From CBDBJL01 sp965206365 (GTDB lineage: Bacteria; Pseudomonadota; Alphaproteobacteria; JABAAW01; JAHZMA01): a stretch of DNA of 64,000 bases. A program made the translations under genes and the position numbers. Under the pieces are notes generated by a model that was not told where the DNA came from, ran no database searches, and worked only from the letters and a program-made list of their open reading frames with translations. Within the stretch, counting starts at the first letter, position 1. Each line of letters begins with the position of its first letter. Shown here piece by piece: positions 35,807 to 45,501 of this stretch. The stretch is taken from NCBI GenBank assembly GCA_965206365.1, contig CBDBJL010000009.1, positions 1 through 64,000 on the forward strand, read 5' to 3'.

Positions 35807-37315
35807 CTACGGTGAATGTTTGCCGCTTGCCAAATCAGCAAATAAAGTGGCATCGGCATTGAAGAATAAATCTGTGGTACCAATTGGGCCGTGGCGTTGC
35901 TTTGAGATGAATAATTGTGCGATATTTCGGGTTTCTTCTAAATGTTGTTGGTGATTCTGTTGCCGTAGGGCAAATTTATCGTCGCTTTCATTTTCACGTC
36001 GTTCGGGATGTTTGCGACCAAGATAATATTCGGCGCGGTACAGAAACATAACAACATCAGCATCTTGTTCAATTGCCCCTGAATCTCGCAAATCAGCAAG
36101 ATGGGGAATGGGAGGGTCACGACTTTCGACCGCACGTGATAATTGCGAAAGCACCAAAACGGGAATATTTAATTCTTTGGCAATGGCTTTTAACGTACGG
36201 GTAATGATACTAATTTCTTGTACGCGATTATCCGAACGATTACCAGGAGGGGCTTGTAGAAGTTGCAAATAATCAATAACAATCAAATCTAATCCTTGTG
36301 TACGTTTCAGCCTACGGGCACGTTGGCGAATGGCAGATACGCTTAAAGCCGGTGTATCATCAATGAAAAGCGGAATTGAATCCATTGTGGTGGCAGCGCG
36401 AGCAACGGTAGAATATTGTTTTTGGTTTAAATTGCCACGGCGCAGGGAATCACCTGGTATTTTCGTAGCTGCAGATAGTAACCGTGAAGCAAGCTGTATG
36501 GATGACATCTCTAGTGAAAACACAGCTACCTTGCCGCCTATTTGCTGTGTAATCTTGCCATTTTCATCTTTAATTTCCTTAAATAAACACGCAGCATTAT
36601 AGGCCATATTCAAAGCCAGAGCCGTTTTGCCCATGCTGGGGCGACCCGCAAGAATAATTAAATCGCTTTTATGAAAACCGCCTAATAATTTATCAATGTC
36701 AGAAAAACCGCTACTAATTCCCGTTAGTTGCCCTTCATTGCGTACAGCTTGGGCAATCATATCGATGGCATCGGTAACAGAATGCTTTAAGGGTTGAATT
36801 TTATGTTCAGATTGATCAGTTTCTGCGAGCATAAATAATTTTTGTTCAATGGTTTCAATCTGCCCCGCCGCATCGCTTTGGGTATTATGAACAACATCGA
36901 CAATGCAAGTCTCACTAATTTCAATCAGTTGCCTTTTAATGAATAGCTCGCGCAGTAATTTGGCATATTCATGAATTGAGATCATCGATAGCACATTATT
37001 GGCAAGGGTTTTAAGGTAATCATTGCCTCCAAGCGTTACAAGAATATCATCTTGGCTGGCATGGTGGGCTAAAGTATCTTCGTTGGCAACTTTGCCTTGT
37101 TCTAGTAAAGAAACAATTAAAGTAAAAATTCGTTGATGCCCAAGATGGTAAAAATGCTCTTGGAGCGTAATTTCAACAATTTTATCATAATATTTATTAT
37201 TGCGAAGCAAAACACCTAACAAGGCGGCTTCCACTTCTAGGTTATGTGGCGTTTGCTGAAACGACTGCGAGCTTGAGTGAGTTTCAGAGTTTTGGGCGGT
37301 GGTTGCAAGAGACAT
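35807..37315 (-). CDS. dnaB: Replicative DNA helicase DnaB
   Basis: Hexameric 5'-3' helicase at the replication fork. The ATG at 37315 (MSLATTAQNSE) gives 502 residues; an upstream reading from 37408 would add a low-complexity YPHSYPYP leader. N-terminal DnaB domain begins with PHNLEVEAALLGVLL; RecA-like domain has Walker A AGRPSMGKTALALNMAYNAA, DLIVIDYLQLLQ (Walker B) and LSQLSRAVESRDPPIPHLADLRDSG. No intein is present. Confidence 0.96.
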   Translation of the reverse strand: MSLATTAQNSETHSSSQSFQQTPHNLEVEAALLGVLLRNNKYYDKIVEITLQEHFYHLGHQRIFTLIVSLLEQGKVANEDTLAHHASQDDILVTLGGNDYLKTLANNVLSMISIHEYAKLLRELFIKRQLIEISETCIVDVVHNTQSDAAGQIETIEQKLFMLAETDQSEHKIQPLKHSVTDAIDMIAQAVRNEGQLTGISSGFSDIDKLLGGFHKSDLIILAGRPSMGKTALALNMAYNAACLFKEIKDENGKITQQIGGKVAVFSLEMSSIQLASRLLSAATKIPGDSLRRGNLNQKQYSTVARAATTMDSIPLFIDDTPALSVSAIRQRARRLKRTQGLDLIVIDYLQLLQAPPGNRSDNRVQEISIITRTLKAIAKELNIPVLVLSQLSRAVESRDPPIPHLADLRDSGAIEQDADVVMFLYRAEYYLGRKHPERRENESDDKFALRQQNHQQHLEETRNIAQLFISKQRHGPIGTTDLFFNADATLFADLASGKHSP

Positions 37316-37486
37316 GAGTATTAAATAACCATTATTGGAAAAAGAGTCTAATGATAATTTAAAGTGAGTGGGATAAGGATAACTATGGGGATAACGATAG
37401 GGGATCATTGATAGGTAAAGATCAATAACTCGTAGCCGCTGCTAGAGGGTTATCAGGGTTTACAAAATCGCTACCGCAAATTCTTT

Positions 37487-38083
37487 TTAAGATTCTGCGG
37501 CGGTGGTTTTTGCAATTTCCGTTTCAGGAGAAGGTTTTTTTGCCATTTCCTCTCTTTTGTTCTTCGCTTCTTGTTTTTTCAGGGCTTTTTCGGCAGCGAA
37601 AATAATCGCCTCTCTTTGGCTAATAGCTTCTTGTTTCGTTTTGGCAATATTCAATTCGATCCACGAGGTTACGTTTCCATGAAGACGCAATTTTTGCTTA
37701 AAAATACCTAAGGTTTTAATAGGCGTTTCTAAAATAATTTGATTGCGCATCACTTGCTTTTCTAGCTGAACTTGAATTTCGTTTGAAATATCACGTGAAG
37801 TTACCGAACCATAAAGTTGGGCACTTTCACTGGCAGAACGAATTAAAATAATTTCTTTTCCTTCGATATTACTTGCCAAAAATTCAGCCTTGCTTTGCAC
37901 GTCTTTTTGCTGGGCTTCAATTTCTGTACGTTGTTTTTCAAAAATTACAAGGTTATTAGCCGTTGCCCGCAATGCTTTCCTTTGAGGCAGCAAAAAATTT
38001 CGGGCATAACCAGGCTTTACTTTGACAACATCACCAAGTTTACCAAGTTTTTCGATTCTTTCCATTAAAATAACATTAATCAT
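37487..38083 (-). CDS. rplI: 50S ribosomal protein L9
   Basis: L9 of the large subunit, with N-terminal NVILMERIEKLGKLGDVVKVK and GYARNFLLPQRKAL, both canonical. The start is the ATG at 38083, eight bases after AGGAG, not the GTG nine bases upstream. 198 residues; the charged C-terminal extension (KREEMAKKPSPETEIAKTTA) is longer than in E. coli but usual in alphaproteobacteria. Follows rpsR by 25 bp. Confidence 0.95.
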   Translation of the reverse strand: MINVILMERIEKLGKLGDVVKVKPGYARNFLLPQRKALRATANNLVIFEKQRTEIEAQQKDVQSKAEFLASNIEGKEIILIRSASESAQLYGSVTSRDISNEIQVQLEKQVMRNQIILETPIKTLGIFKQKLRLHGNVTSWIELNIAKTKQEAISQREAIIFAAEKALKKQEAKNKREEMAKKPSPETEIAKTTAAES

Positions 38084-38108
38084 TGGGATCACTCCTAAAA
38101 AATATAGC

Positions 38109-38360
38109 TCAGCGTGTCATCGTGAAAGGCAATAATCCTAAATTACGTGCCCGCTTGATTGCAGTAGCCAACCGACGTTGTTTTTTTGTAGATACTGAGG
38201 AAATACGACTTGGGATAATTTTGCCTCGCTCAGAAATAAATCTTTGCAACAAATGCACATCCTTGTAATCAATTTCAGGGGCGTCGGGTTGTGAGAAAAA
38301 ACATTGTTTGTGTCGACGGGTGAAAGGGCGACGAGATTCGGTTTCAGTTTCAGATACCAT
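38109..38360 (-). CDS. rpsR: 30S ribosomal protein S18
   Basis: S18 of the small subunit, partner of S6. 83 residues with FTRRHKQCFFSQ, EIDYKDVHLLQRFISERGKI and ATAIKRARNLGLLPF, which are all expected. The ATG at 38360 is preceded by AAGGAG with seven-base spacing. Between rpsF and rplI, as in most bacteria. Confidence 0.96.
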   Translation of the reverse strand: MVSETETESRRPFTRRHKQCFFSQPDAPEIDYKDVHLLQRFISERGKIIPSRISSVSTKKQRRLATAIKRARNLGLLPFTMTR

Positions 38361-38387
38361 CAATGGTCTCCTTGTTGCGTAAAGTTT

Positions 38388-38804
38388 TTATGATAGGGGA
38401 GGCGAATCATAATTTCGCTCTCGCCTGCCAGCATTATCGTTGTAACGGCGTGAACGCTCATCATCGCGTTCTTCCATGCGACGCATAATGATCGAAGGCT
38501 CGGTTGGCATTGTTTTCAAACGAATTGTCATGTAGCGCATAACATCTTCACTTAGGCGCATTCTACGTTCAAATTCATTAATAATCGCTGAAGCACCCTC
38601 ATAATTAAGCATTAAATAATGCCCTTTGCGTTGCTTCCGCATGCGAAATGAAATATTTAGCAATCCCCAATATTCTTGGCGACCGATAACGGCTTTATTT
38701 TCTAGATCTTCGCTGATTAGTTTCATATATTTCTGATTAATTTCCTCGACTTGCGTCACAGATAAATCGGGTCTTAAAATATATACGGTTTCATAAATTG
38801 GCAT
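38388..38804 (-). CDS. rpsF: 30S ribosomal protein S6
   Basis: S6 of the small subunit, 138 residues: YETVYILRPDLSVTQVEEIN at the N-terminus, NISFRMRKQRKGHYLMLNYE in the middle and an Arg/Asp-rich tail (DERSRRYNDNAGRRERNYD). Start ATG at 38804 with an AAGGAGT site. Leads the operon rpsF-rpsR-rplI-dnaB-alr and likely all genes down to the SDR gene, because gaps are at most about 170 bp. The leader upstream holds an inverted repeat. Confidence 0.95.
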   Translation of the reverse strand: MPIYETVYILRPDLSVTQVEEINQKYMKLISEDLENKAVIGRQEYWGLLNISFRMRKQRKGHYLMLNYEGASAIINEFERRMRLSEDVMRYMTIRLKTMPTEPSIIMRRMEERDDERSRRYNDNAGRRERNYDSPPLS

Positions 38805-38832
38805 TAAAACTCCTTGCGGTTATATTATAAAG

Positions 38833-38867
38833 CGAGAAATGCAGGGATTTACCCTTATAATTTCTCG
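38833..38867 (-). promoter_or_regulatory. Inverted repeat in rpsF leader
   Basis: CGAGAAAT (38833-38840) is matched by its reverse complement ATTTCTCG (38860-38867), separated by 19 bases, about 30 bp upstream of the rpsF start. A -10 like TATAAT on the minus strand lies between this repeat and the gene, near 38823-38828. Leaders of rpsF operons in many bacteria bind S6:S18; whether this dyad serves so is unknown. Confidence 0.3.
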
Positions 38868-39075
38868 TGAAACCCCGCTTTGCTATTTTTACCACATAAA
38901 GGTTAATTAGAAAACAGAGTAAGGAGATGGCTTAAGGCTACAGACGAATGCAAACCAAACCAAGAGGGGACTATGGCAAAATTAATGACTAAGGTCAAGG
39001 GAGTTGCTTGCGTTTTTGCAAAAAAAAACTAATATGTAAGGTTTGACCCTTCTTTTTAACATTGTAAACAATATT

Positions 39076-40284
39076 ATGTCCTTTGATTTCCTCTCTTCTT
39101 CATCTCCGCCAACAGCCACATCTTTGATACCGGCATTATCGCAATATGCTTTGCTTGATCATTTTGGCAAAAAACCTAGTGATATTAAGGTGGTGGTGGC
39201 AATGTCGGGTGGGGTCGATTCATCGGTTGCTGCCGCATTAATGCACGAGCTAGGTTATCAGGTGATTGGCATTACCCTACAGCTTTATGATCATGGTGAG
39301 GCGATTTCTCGGCAGAATTCATGCTGCGCGGGGCAAGATATTAAAGATGCACGTGCGGTTGCGGCGTCGTTAGGGATTGCGCATTATGTTTTAGATTATG
39401 AAAGTCAGTTTCAAACCCATGTGATTGCAGATTTTGCGGATAGTTATGTGCGCGGTGAAACCCCTTTGCCTTGTGTGCGTTGTAATCAGAGCGTTAAATT
39501 TAAAGATTTGTTGCAAGAAACGTTGCGTTTGCAGGCGGATGCGTTGGTAACGGGGCATTATGTGGAAAAAGTTCTGAAAAACAACCATTATCAAATGCAG
39601 ATCGCGCATGATGATCGTAAGGATCAAAGTTATTTTTTATTTGCTACTTTGCCAAGCCAGCTAGATTATTTACATTTCCCCTTGGGCGGGCAATCCAAAG
39701 AGGAAACGCGGTTATTGGCAGAAAAATTTCATTTGCCCGTTGCCAGCAAGCCCGACAGCCAGGATATTTGTTTTGTACCAAAAGGTGATTACCGAGCTGT
39801 GCTTCAAAAATTGCGCCCCACAGCGTTTCGCTCGGGCGATATTGTAGATTTGGCGGGCAATGTATTACAAAAGCATGAAGGCATCATTAACTATACGGTT
39901 GGGCAGCGTCGTGGGCTTAAAATTGGCGGGCGTAGTGATCATACAGAGCCACTTTATGTGCTTAAGATTGATGCAAAAGCCAATCAAATTATTGTCGGTC
40001 CGCGACATGCTCTTGGGGTGAAAATAATTTATATTGAAAATTGCAATTGGTTGTTTTCAGATATTGATCTTTTTGACAAAGAAATTAGCGTGAAGGTTCG
40101 CTCGACAATGTTACCAGTGTCGGCTAGATTGGTAAGAAACCACGAGGCTGAAGCAAGTGGTGACAATCGAGTGGCAATTATATTTGCAGAAAATCAAGAA
40201 GGGATCTCGCCTGGGCAAGCTGCCGTATGTTATTCGGGGCAAGTGGTACTAGGCGGGGGATGGATTGTTGCCAGCCATTCATGA
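39076..40284 (+). CDS. mnmA: tRNA-specific 2-thiouridylase
   Basis: Thiolates U34 of Lys, Glu and Gln tRNAs. The ATG at 39076 gives 402 residues, with about 35 residues before the PP-loop VAMSGGVDSSVAAALMHELG. Catalytic cysteines are in TPLPCVRCNQ and SQDICFVPKG; ENSCCAGQDIKDAR-type and GQRRGLKIGG motifs are conserved. The N-terminal extension is longer than usual but common in alphaproteobacteria. Divergent from rpsF; the 270-bp gap holds the promoters. Confidence 0.95.
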   Translation: MSFDFLSSSSPPTATSLIPALSQYALLDHFGKKPSDIKVVVAMSGGVDSSVAAALMHELGYQVIGITLQLYDHGEAISRQNSCCAGQDIKDARAVAASLGIAHYVLDYESQFQTHVIADFADSYVRGETPLPCVRCNQSVKFKDLLQETLRLQADALVTGHYVEKVLKNNHYQMQIAHDDRKDQSYFLFATLPSQLDYLHFPLGGQSKEETRLLAEKFHLPVASKPDSQDICFVPKGDYRAVLQKLRPTAFRSGDIVDLAGNVLQKHEGIINYTVGQRRGLKIGGRSDHTEPLYVLKIDAKANQIIVGPRHALGVKIIYIENCNWLFSDIDLFDKEISVKVRSTMLPVSARLVRNHEAEASGDNRVAIIFAENQEGISPGQAAVCYSGQVVLGGGWIVASHS

Positions 40285-40440
40285 ATTAAGCCATAATAAT
40301 AAGGGGAAATTGAGATTCCCCGATGCCTTCATTGCAATGACCTTGCAATGATTGTTGGGTTAAAATCTGGGTAGGTCTCGATAAAATAGTAAAAAAACAC
40401 TTGCGTTCACTTGCTGATTTGGCTTAGTAAATTAAGAATT

Positions 40441-40734
40441 ATGAGCATTGATATTAAAATAGTTCGCAAGATTGCAAATTTAGCCAAAATTCACCTTGAG
40501 CCTTCGCAAGAAGTAGCACTTGTTGGTGAGCTTAGCAATATTATTACTTATGTCGAGCAATTATCACAAGTAAATACCGATAATGTCGAGCCTTTAACCT
40601 CAGTATTAGAAGAAGAGGTGATTTGGCGCGAGGATCAGGTTGTTCATGAAAAATTGACCGAGCAAATTCTTGCGAACGCGCCTGAGAGCAAGATGGGTTT
40701 TTTTGTTGTTCCGAAAGTTTTGGAAAATTCATGA
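40441..40734 (+). CDS. gatC: Asp/Glu-tRNA amidotransferase subunit C
   Basis: Small stabilising subunit of the GatCAB enzyme. The ATG at 40441 gives 97 residues: VRKIANLAKIHLEPSQEVAL, then VEQLSQVNTDNVEPLTSVLE, fully typical. gatA starts 64 bp downstream and gatB 15 bp after gatA, so a gatCAB operon. Between gatC and gatA there is a degenerate repeat of ATGAATAACAATGA (near 40763 and 40790). Confidence 0.94.
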   Translation: MSIDIKIVRKIANLAKIHLEPSQEVALVGELSNIITYVEQLSQVNTDNVEPLTSVLEEEVIWREDQVVHEKLTEQILANAPESKMGFFVVPKVLENS

Positions 40735-40798
40735 GTATAATGATCCACGAGCACAATTATCCATGAATAACAATGATGAGTAACAATAATGAATAACA

Positions 40799-42292
40799 AT
40801 GAGCATGAGTGAAAATTTAATGGCACATACGTTGCAATCCTTAATACAAGGTTTGCAAAAGGGTGATTTTACCAGTGTAGAGCTGGTGGATAATGCCTTG
40901 AAAAATGCAACGCAAATACAGGATTTAAATCTCTACTGCTATCATGCAACTGAGGCTGCTCGTAACCTTGCCAAGCAAAGTGATGCCCGCCGAATATCAG
41001 GTGATGTTGGTGAATTAGAGGGTATTCCGCTTGCACATAAGGATTTATTTGCGATTTCGGGGATGCCCACGCAAGCGGCAAGCCTTATTTTGCAAGGCTT
41101 CAAGCCGCCCTATACCGCAACGATAGTTACAAAATTGCAAGATGCTGGCTCTATTACGGTTGGGAAATTAAATCAAGATGAGTTTGCTATGGGGTCAGCA
41201 AATAAAAATTCTTGTTATGGCGTAGCGATTAACCCTTGGCAGATGCAAGATTCAACTGAAGATTTAATTCCAGGGGGCTCGTCGGGAGGTTCGGCTGCTG
41301 CGGTAGCATCTTTGGCAATTGCTGGGGCAACAGGAACAGATACGGGGGGATCGATTCGCCAACCGGCGGCGTTAACCGGCACTGTTGGCGTTAAGCCGAG
41401 CTATGGTCGTTGTTCGCGCTATGGTATGGTGGCCTTTGCTTCCTCGTTGGATCAGGCTTCGGTGGTAACGCGTTCGGTATATGATGCGGCATTAATGCTA
41501 AAAATTATGTGTGGGCATGATCCCAAAGATATGACAACGTCACGGCGGAGAGTTCCTGATTTTATCTCTGCAGTTGGAGAATCGATTCAAGGGAAAAGAA
41601 TTGGTGTTGCTAAGGAATATTTCCCGGATAATCTTGAAGGCGAAATTGCCGAAAATTGCCAGCAGGCGCAAGAAATTTTACAAGGTTTAGGGGCTAAAAT
41701 TGTACCAATATCTTTGCCTTTAACCCAATATGCTTTGCCAGCTTATTATGTGATTGCGCCTGCTGAGGCTTCTAGCAATCTGGCACGTTATGATGGTGTA
41801 CGTTATGGGTTGCGTGCGCGCGAAGGTGGCAATTTGGATGGAATGTATAAAAATACTCGCGCTGCAGGTTTTGGCGATGAGGTAAAAAGGCGAATTTTGG
41901 TAGGTACATATGTGCTTTCTGCCGGGTATTATGATGCTTATTATATCAAGGCGCAAAAGATTCGTCGGTTGATTCAAGAAGATTTTGCTCAAAGCTTTAC
42001 GCAATGCGATTTAATTTTGGCACCAACAACGCCAAATGCTGCTCAGCCGATTGCTGAATTTGGTCAGGATCCTCTCCAAGCTTATTTATCGGATGTGTTT
42101 ACGGTACCTGCATCGATGGCAGGTTTGCCAGCCTTATCGGTGCCTAGCGGAATTAACCAGCAAGGGTTGCCCTTAGGCGTGCAGCTGATTGGACGCGCTT
42201 TTGATGAAGAAACCTTGTTAAGTGTTGCTGCGGCTTTTGAAGCAGAATTAGGTTTTGATGCGGTTGCTACGCGTGCCATTGGTGCCAATTAG
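40799..42292 (+). CDS. gatA: Asp/Glu-tRNA amidotransferase subunit A
   Basis: Amidase that releases ammonia from glutamine for Glu-tRNA(Gln)/Asp-tRNA(Asn) conversion. 497 residues with the Ser-cisSer-Lys triad: Lys in PLAHKDLFAISG, Ser-Ser in GGSSGGSAAAVA and TGTDTGGSIRQPAALTG. The start is one of two ATGs at 40799 or 40805, or 40820. Normal length; all catalytic residues intact. This pathway implies that at least one of GlnRS/AsnRS is absent. Confidence 0.96.
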   Translation: MSMSENLMAHTLQSLIQGLQKGDFTSVELVDNALKNATQIQDLNLYCYHATEAARNLAKQSDARRISGDVGELEGIPLAHKDLFAISGMPTQAASLILQGFKPPYTATIVTKLQDAGSITVGKLNQDEFAMGSANKNSCYGVAINPWQMQDSTEDLIPGGSSGGSAAAVASLAIAGATGTDTGGSIRQPAALTGTVGVKPSYGRCSRYGMVAFASSLDQASVVTRSVYDAALMLKIMCGHDPKDMTTSRRRVPDFISAVGESIQGKRIGVAKEYFPDNLEGEIAENCQQAQEILQGLGAKIVPISLPLTQYALPAYYVIAPAEASSNLARYDGVRYGLRAREGGNLDGMYKNTRAAGFGDEVKRRILVGTYVLSAGYYDAYYIKAQKIRRLIQEDFAQSFTQCDLILAPTTPNAAQPIAEFGQDPLQAYLSDVFTVPASMAGLPALSVPSGINQQGLPLGVQLIGRAFDEETLLSVAAAFEAELGFDAVATRAIGAN

Positions 42293-42307
42293 GGGTAGAG
42301 ATTTTCT

Positions 42308-43765
42308 ATGGATGGCAAAAAAAGTAATTTAATCAAGGGAAATCAGCATGAGTGGGAGGTGGTGATTGGGCTTGAAATTCATGCGCAACTGGCAAGTCGT
42401 TCGAAGCTATTTTCTAGTGCACCCACTGGATTTGGCGCAGCGCCTAACAGCCAAGTAACTTTTGTAGATGCCGCTATGCCTGGTATGCTTCCGGTTCTTA
42501 ATCAAGAATGCGTATATCAGGCGATACGTACGGGGTTGGCGTTGAATGCGCAAGTGAATCATTATTCGTTGTTTGCGCGGAAAAATTATTTTTATGCAGA
42601 TTTGCCCCAAGGTTACCAAATATCACAATTTGATAAGCCGATTGTCTCTAACGGGAAAATATGGATTGATTTGCCCGAGGGCTCCCAAGAAATTAGAATT
42701 GAAAGATTACATCTTGAACAGGATGCTGGCAAATCCTTGCATGATCAAGAACCGGGGAAAAGTTTTATCGATTTGAATCGTTCGGGAATTGCATTGATGG
42801 AAATTGTTTCGCATCCCGATATGCGCTGTGCAAACCAAGCAGCGCTTTATGTTGAAAAAATTCGTAGCATTTTGCGTTATGTGGGTAGTTGTGATGGGAA
42901 TATGCAGGAAGGTTCGTTGCGGGCAGATGCGAATGTGTCGGTGCGACTTTTAGGGGATAATTTGGGGACAAGGTGTGAAATTAAGAATCTCAATTCCCTT
43001 AAATTTTTGCGTCAGGCGATAGATTTTGAAGCAAGAAGGCAGATTATGATTCTGGAACAAGGCGGTGTTATTGCTCAGGAAACTCGATTGTTTAATGTGC
43101 AAAAAGGTGAAACTTTGTCGATGCGTTCGAAGGAAGAAGCCCATGATTATCGCTATTTTTCGGATCCAGATTTGCCGCCATTAGTGATTACGGATGCGCA
43201 AATTGCGAAGATGAAAGCCCAGCTTCCAGAGTTGCCGGATACAAAATCTGCACGCTTTATGGCAGATTATAAAATTGGTGCTTATGAAGCAAATATTTTG
43301 GTGGTAGAACAATCTAGAAGTGATTATTTTGAGCAAGTGGCGCAAGGTGTTTCTGCGAAACTTGCAAGTAGTTGGGTGATATCAGAATTGTTAGGGCGTT
43401 TGAATAAGGCAGAACTGGTTATTTCTGAATCTCCGGTGAGTGCAGCGCAATTAAATGAATTGCTTAAATTTATCGAATCCGGAGCAATATCGGGACGCAT
43501 CGCAAAAGAAGTTTTTGATGAAATGATGGCAACAGGTAAGCATGCGGGTGTGATTATTGCAGCAAAAGGGTTACAACAAATTAGCGATACGGGGGCGATT
43601 GAGGCGATGATTGAAAAAATCATTACGGAAAACCCTAAACAAGTACAATCCTACCAAGGGGGCAATCAAAACTTGCTAGGTTGGTTTGTAGGGCAAGTGA
43701 TGAAGCAAAGCGGCGGCAAAGCTAACCCTGCTGAGGTGAATAGAATTTTAAAAGAAAAGCTTTGA
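42308..43765 (+). CDS. gatB: Asp/Glu-tRNA amidotransferase subunit B
   Basis: Kinase and tRNA-binding subunit of GatCAB. 485 residues: GLEIHAQLASRSKLFSSAPT, KNYFYADLPQGYQISQFDKP and SLRADANVSVR are the catalytic cradle motifs, and the C-terminal YqeY-like tail ends GQVMKQSGGKANPAEVNRIL. Its last codons overlap a TTGACA promoter element for the next operon. Confidence 0.96.
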   Translation: MDGKKSNLIKGNQHEWEVVIGLEIHAQLASRSKLFSSAPTGFGAAPNSQVTFVDAAMPGMLPVLNQECVYQAIRTGLALNAQVNHYSLFARKNYFYADLPQGYQISQFDKPIVSNGKIWIDLPEGSQEIRIERLHLEQDAGKSLHDQEPGKSFIDLNRSGIALMEIVSHPDMRCANQAALYVEKIRSILRYVGSCDGNMQEGSLRADANVSVRLLGDNLGTRCEIKNLNSLKFLRQAIDFEARRQIMILEQGGVIAQETRLFNVQKGETLSMRSKEEAHDYRYFSDPDLPPLVITDAQIAKMKAQLPELPDTKSARFMADYKIGAYEANILVVEQSRSDYFEQVAQGVSAKLASSWVISELLGRLNKAELVISESPVSAAQLNELLKFIESGAISGRIAKEVFDEMMATGKHAGVIIAAKGLQQISDTGAIEAMIEKIITENPKQVQSYQGGNQNLLGWFVGQVMKQSGGKANPAEVNRILKEKL

Positions 43766-43790
43766 CAAAAATATTATGGGTGGTTATTTT
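43762..43790 (+). promoter_or_regulatory. Sigma-70 type promoter for the peptidase-bactofilin operon
   Basis: TTGACA (43762-43767) and TATTTT (43785-43790) are separated by 17 bases. It begins at the gatB stop and precedes the M23 peptidase gene by about 215 bp. The gap 43766-44003 is T-rich; a 66-codon hydrophobic reading frame in it (TTG start at 43762) is probably chance, so the gap is best read as a long leader. Confidence 0.55.
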
Positions 43791-44003
43791 TAGCATATTG
43801 ATATTATCGATTATAGAATTTTTTAATTTTTTGTTGAAAATCTTGCTATTATTTGGTAATCATTTTTATGATTGCTTGGGTTTGTTGCTTGGGCGTGGTA
43901 GTTTTGGTGTGTGTATATATTTTCCTTTTAAAAATACTCAGATGGTGGTGGTGTTTTTTTAAAAGTTTTTATCATTGAATTTATTCTTTAAGGTTGTAGA
44001 TAA

Positions 44004-45500
44004 ATGTGGCAACAGCCAGTAGGGTTTGTATCTAGGTACCGGCATTTTATGCAAGGTATTTTTCACGATCGTGAAATTATTTTACGTTCTAGCAAAAGGC
44101 ATTATTCTCGCCATATCTCTATTGCCGCATGGCAACAAAGGTTGGTGGTGTTTGTTTTAACTTTTACCTTTATTTCTCTTTCTTTGCTTTATGGCTTTTC
44201 ATTCGTTCGTTTGTTTGTTGCTGAACATACCATTAACACGATGCGTGAGAATTCGGTTGTGTTTCGTGATATTTATCACGAGGTGCAAAATCTTTATGAT
44301 GACATTGAAGATGTTCGTGGTTTCAATTATAACAGCCCGGAAACTCTACGCGTGATGAATGATTGGCTTAATAATAGTAAATTGGCAAGGCTTCGGGAAA
44401 AAATTGAAAATGAGATCATTGCAAGTGAGAGGCTAGACCAGAAAGATGAGGTGTTTTTGCTGACCCGTCAGGAGATGGCAGACCAGATTAATAATTTAGA
44501 ATCTGCTTATGAAGCCTCGCAACGCGAACGCAAAACGCTAAAGGCATCATTAAATTCTCTGGCAAATACCAATGAAGAATTACAACAAGCCTATTTGGAT
44601 ATTATTGATGAAAATGATGGTTTGCGTGATGATATTAATGGCATGCGCCAACAGGTTTTTCTTCGGCGTGAATTGGGTGAGAATACGGAACAAATTTTGC
44701 TTAATTTTGTGACTGCGCTACGTTCAATTATTGGTGAGAAGTTGGATGCCGGTCTTTATGATGAAGGGGATATGTTTGCTGAAGCTCAAGGGTTGATTAA
44801 AACGATTGCAAGCATTCAAGATCAGCAACGCCGTGTGATTGCGCGTGAGATTCAACGTACCGATTATAGCCTAACTTCTATTGGTAATATTATTGATATT
44901 AGTGGGATTAGTATAAAACGATTAACCAAGATTGGTTTGCTACCATCCTCTGGTATTGGTGGGATTGCGCATAAGCTGGATACAAACGAGGCAAAAAGTG
45001 CTGATTTGTTGAATATTGATCAAGGGAAACTAGATTATCGCCTGAATAAATTAGAAGCGATGCAGGCCTTTGTTAGCTGTATGCCATTAACTACCCCTAT
45101 TGAAACGCACCGTATTGCGAGTGGTTTTGGGTTTCGCTCCAACCCTTTTACGGGCAAGGGGCGCGAGGTTCATTATGGGCTTGATTTCTCAGCATGGTAT
45201 AATACTCCGATTTGGGCAACCTCTCCGGGTAAGGTAGTTTATGCTGATCGGTTAGGGGCTTATGGGAATATGGTGGAAATTGATCATGGGTGTGGGTTTA
45301 TAACGCGCTATGGTCATATGCAATCAATTGCGGTGGAAAAGGGTGATCAGGTACAGTTAAGGCAAGTGATTGGTACAGTGGGGAATACAGGGCGCAGTAC
45401 CGGACCCCATGTACATTATGAAATTCGGTTTCAAGGAAAACCTATAGATCCAGCAAAACTTATTCAAGCTGGTAGACATGTTTATAAAGGACAAAGGTAA
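44004..45500 (+). CDS. M23 family (LytM-type) cell-wall peptidase
   Basis: 498 residues: one transmembrane helix near residues 48-72, a periplasmic coiled coil at about 90-220, and a C-terminal zinc peptidase domain (about 370-480) with HYGLDFSAWYNTPIWA (HxxxD), and TGPHVHYEIRF (HxH). IASGFGFRSNPFTGKG is typical of the family. All four zinc ligands are present, so it should be active or LmdC-like. It is immediately followed by a bactofilin gene, matching the lmdC-bacA type pair that shapes the cell in other alphaproteobacteria. Confidence 0.9.
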   Translation: MWQQPVGFVSRYRHFMQGIFHDREIILRSSKRHYSRHISIAAWQQRLVVFVLTFTFISLSLLYGFSFVRLFVAEHTINTMRENSVVFRDIYHEVQNLYDDIEDVRGFNYNSPETLRVMNDWLNNSKLARLREKIENEIIASERLDQKDEVFLLTRQEMADQINNLESAYEASQRERKTLKASLNSLANTNEELQQAYLDIIDENDGLRDDINGMRQQVFLRRELGENTEQILLNFVTALRSIIGEKLDAGLYDEGDMFAEAQGLIKTIASIQDQQRRVIAREIQRTDYSLTSIGNIIDISGISIKRLTKIGLLPSSGIGGIAHKLDTNEAKSADLLNIDQGKLDYRLNKLEAMQAFVSCMPLTTPIETHRIASGFGFRSNPFTGKGREVHYGLDFSAWYNTPIWATSPGKVVYADRLGAYGNMVEIDHGCGFITRYGHMQSIAVEKGDQVQLRQVIGTVGNTGRSTGPHVHYEIRFQGKPIDPAKLIQAGRHVYKGQR

Positions 45501-45501
45501 G

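Noticed and set aside
40303..40321. GGGGAA/TTCCCC hairpin after mnmA as a terminator
   Set aside because: Only a 6-bp stem and no run of T follows on either strand.
43762..43962. 66-codon hydrophobic ORF after gatB
   Set aside because: TTG start inside the gatB end, overlaps a good promoter, and the composition (F, L, I, V) is what T-rich DNA gives by chance.
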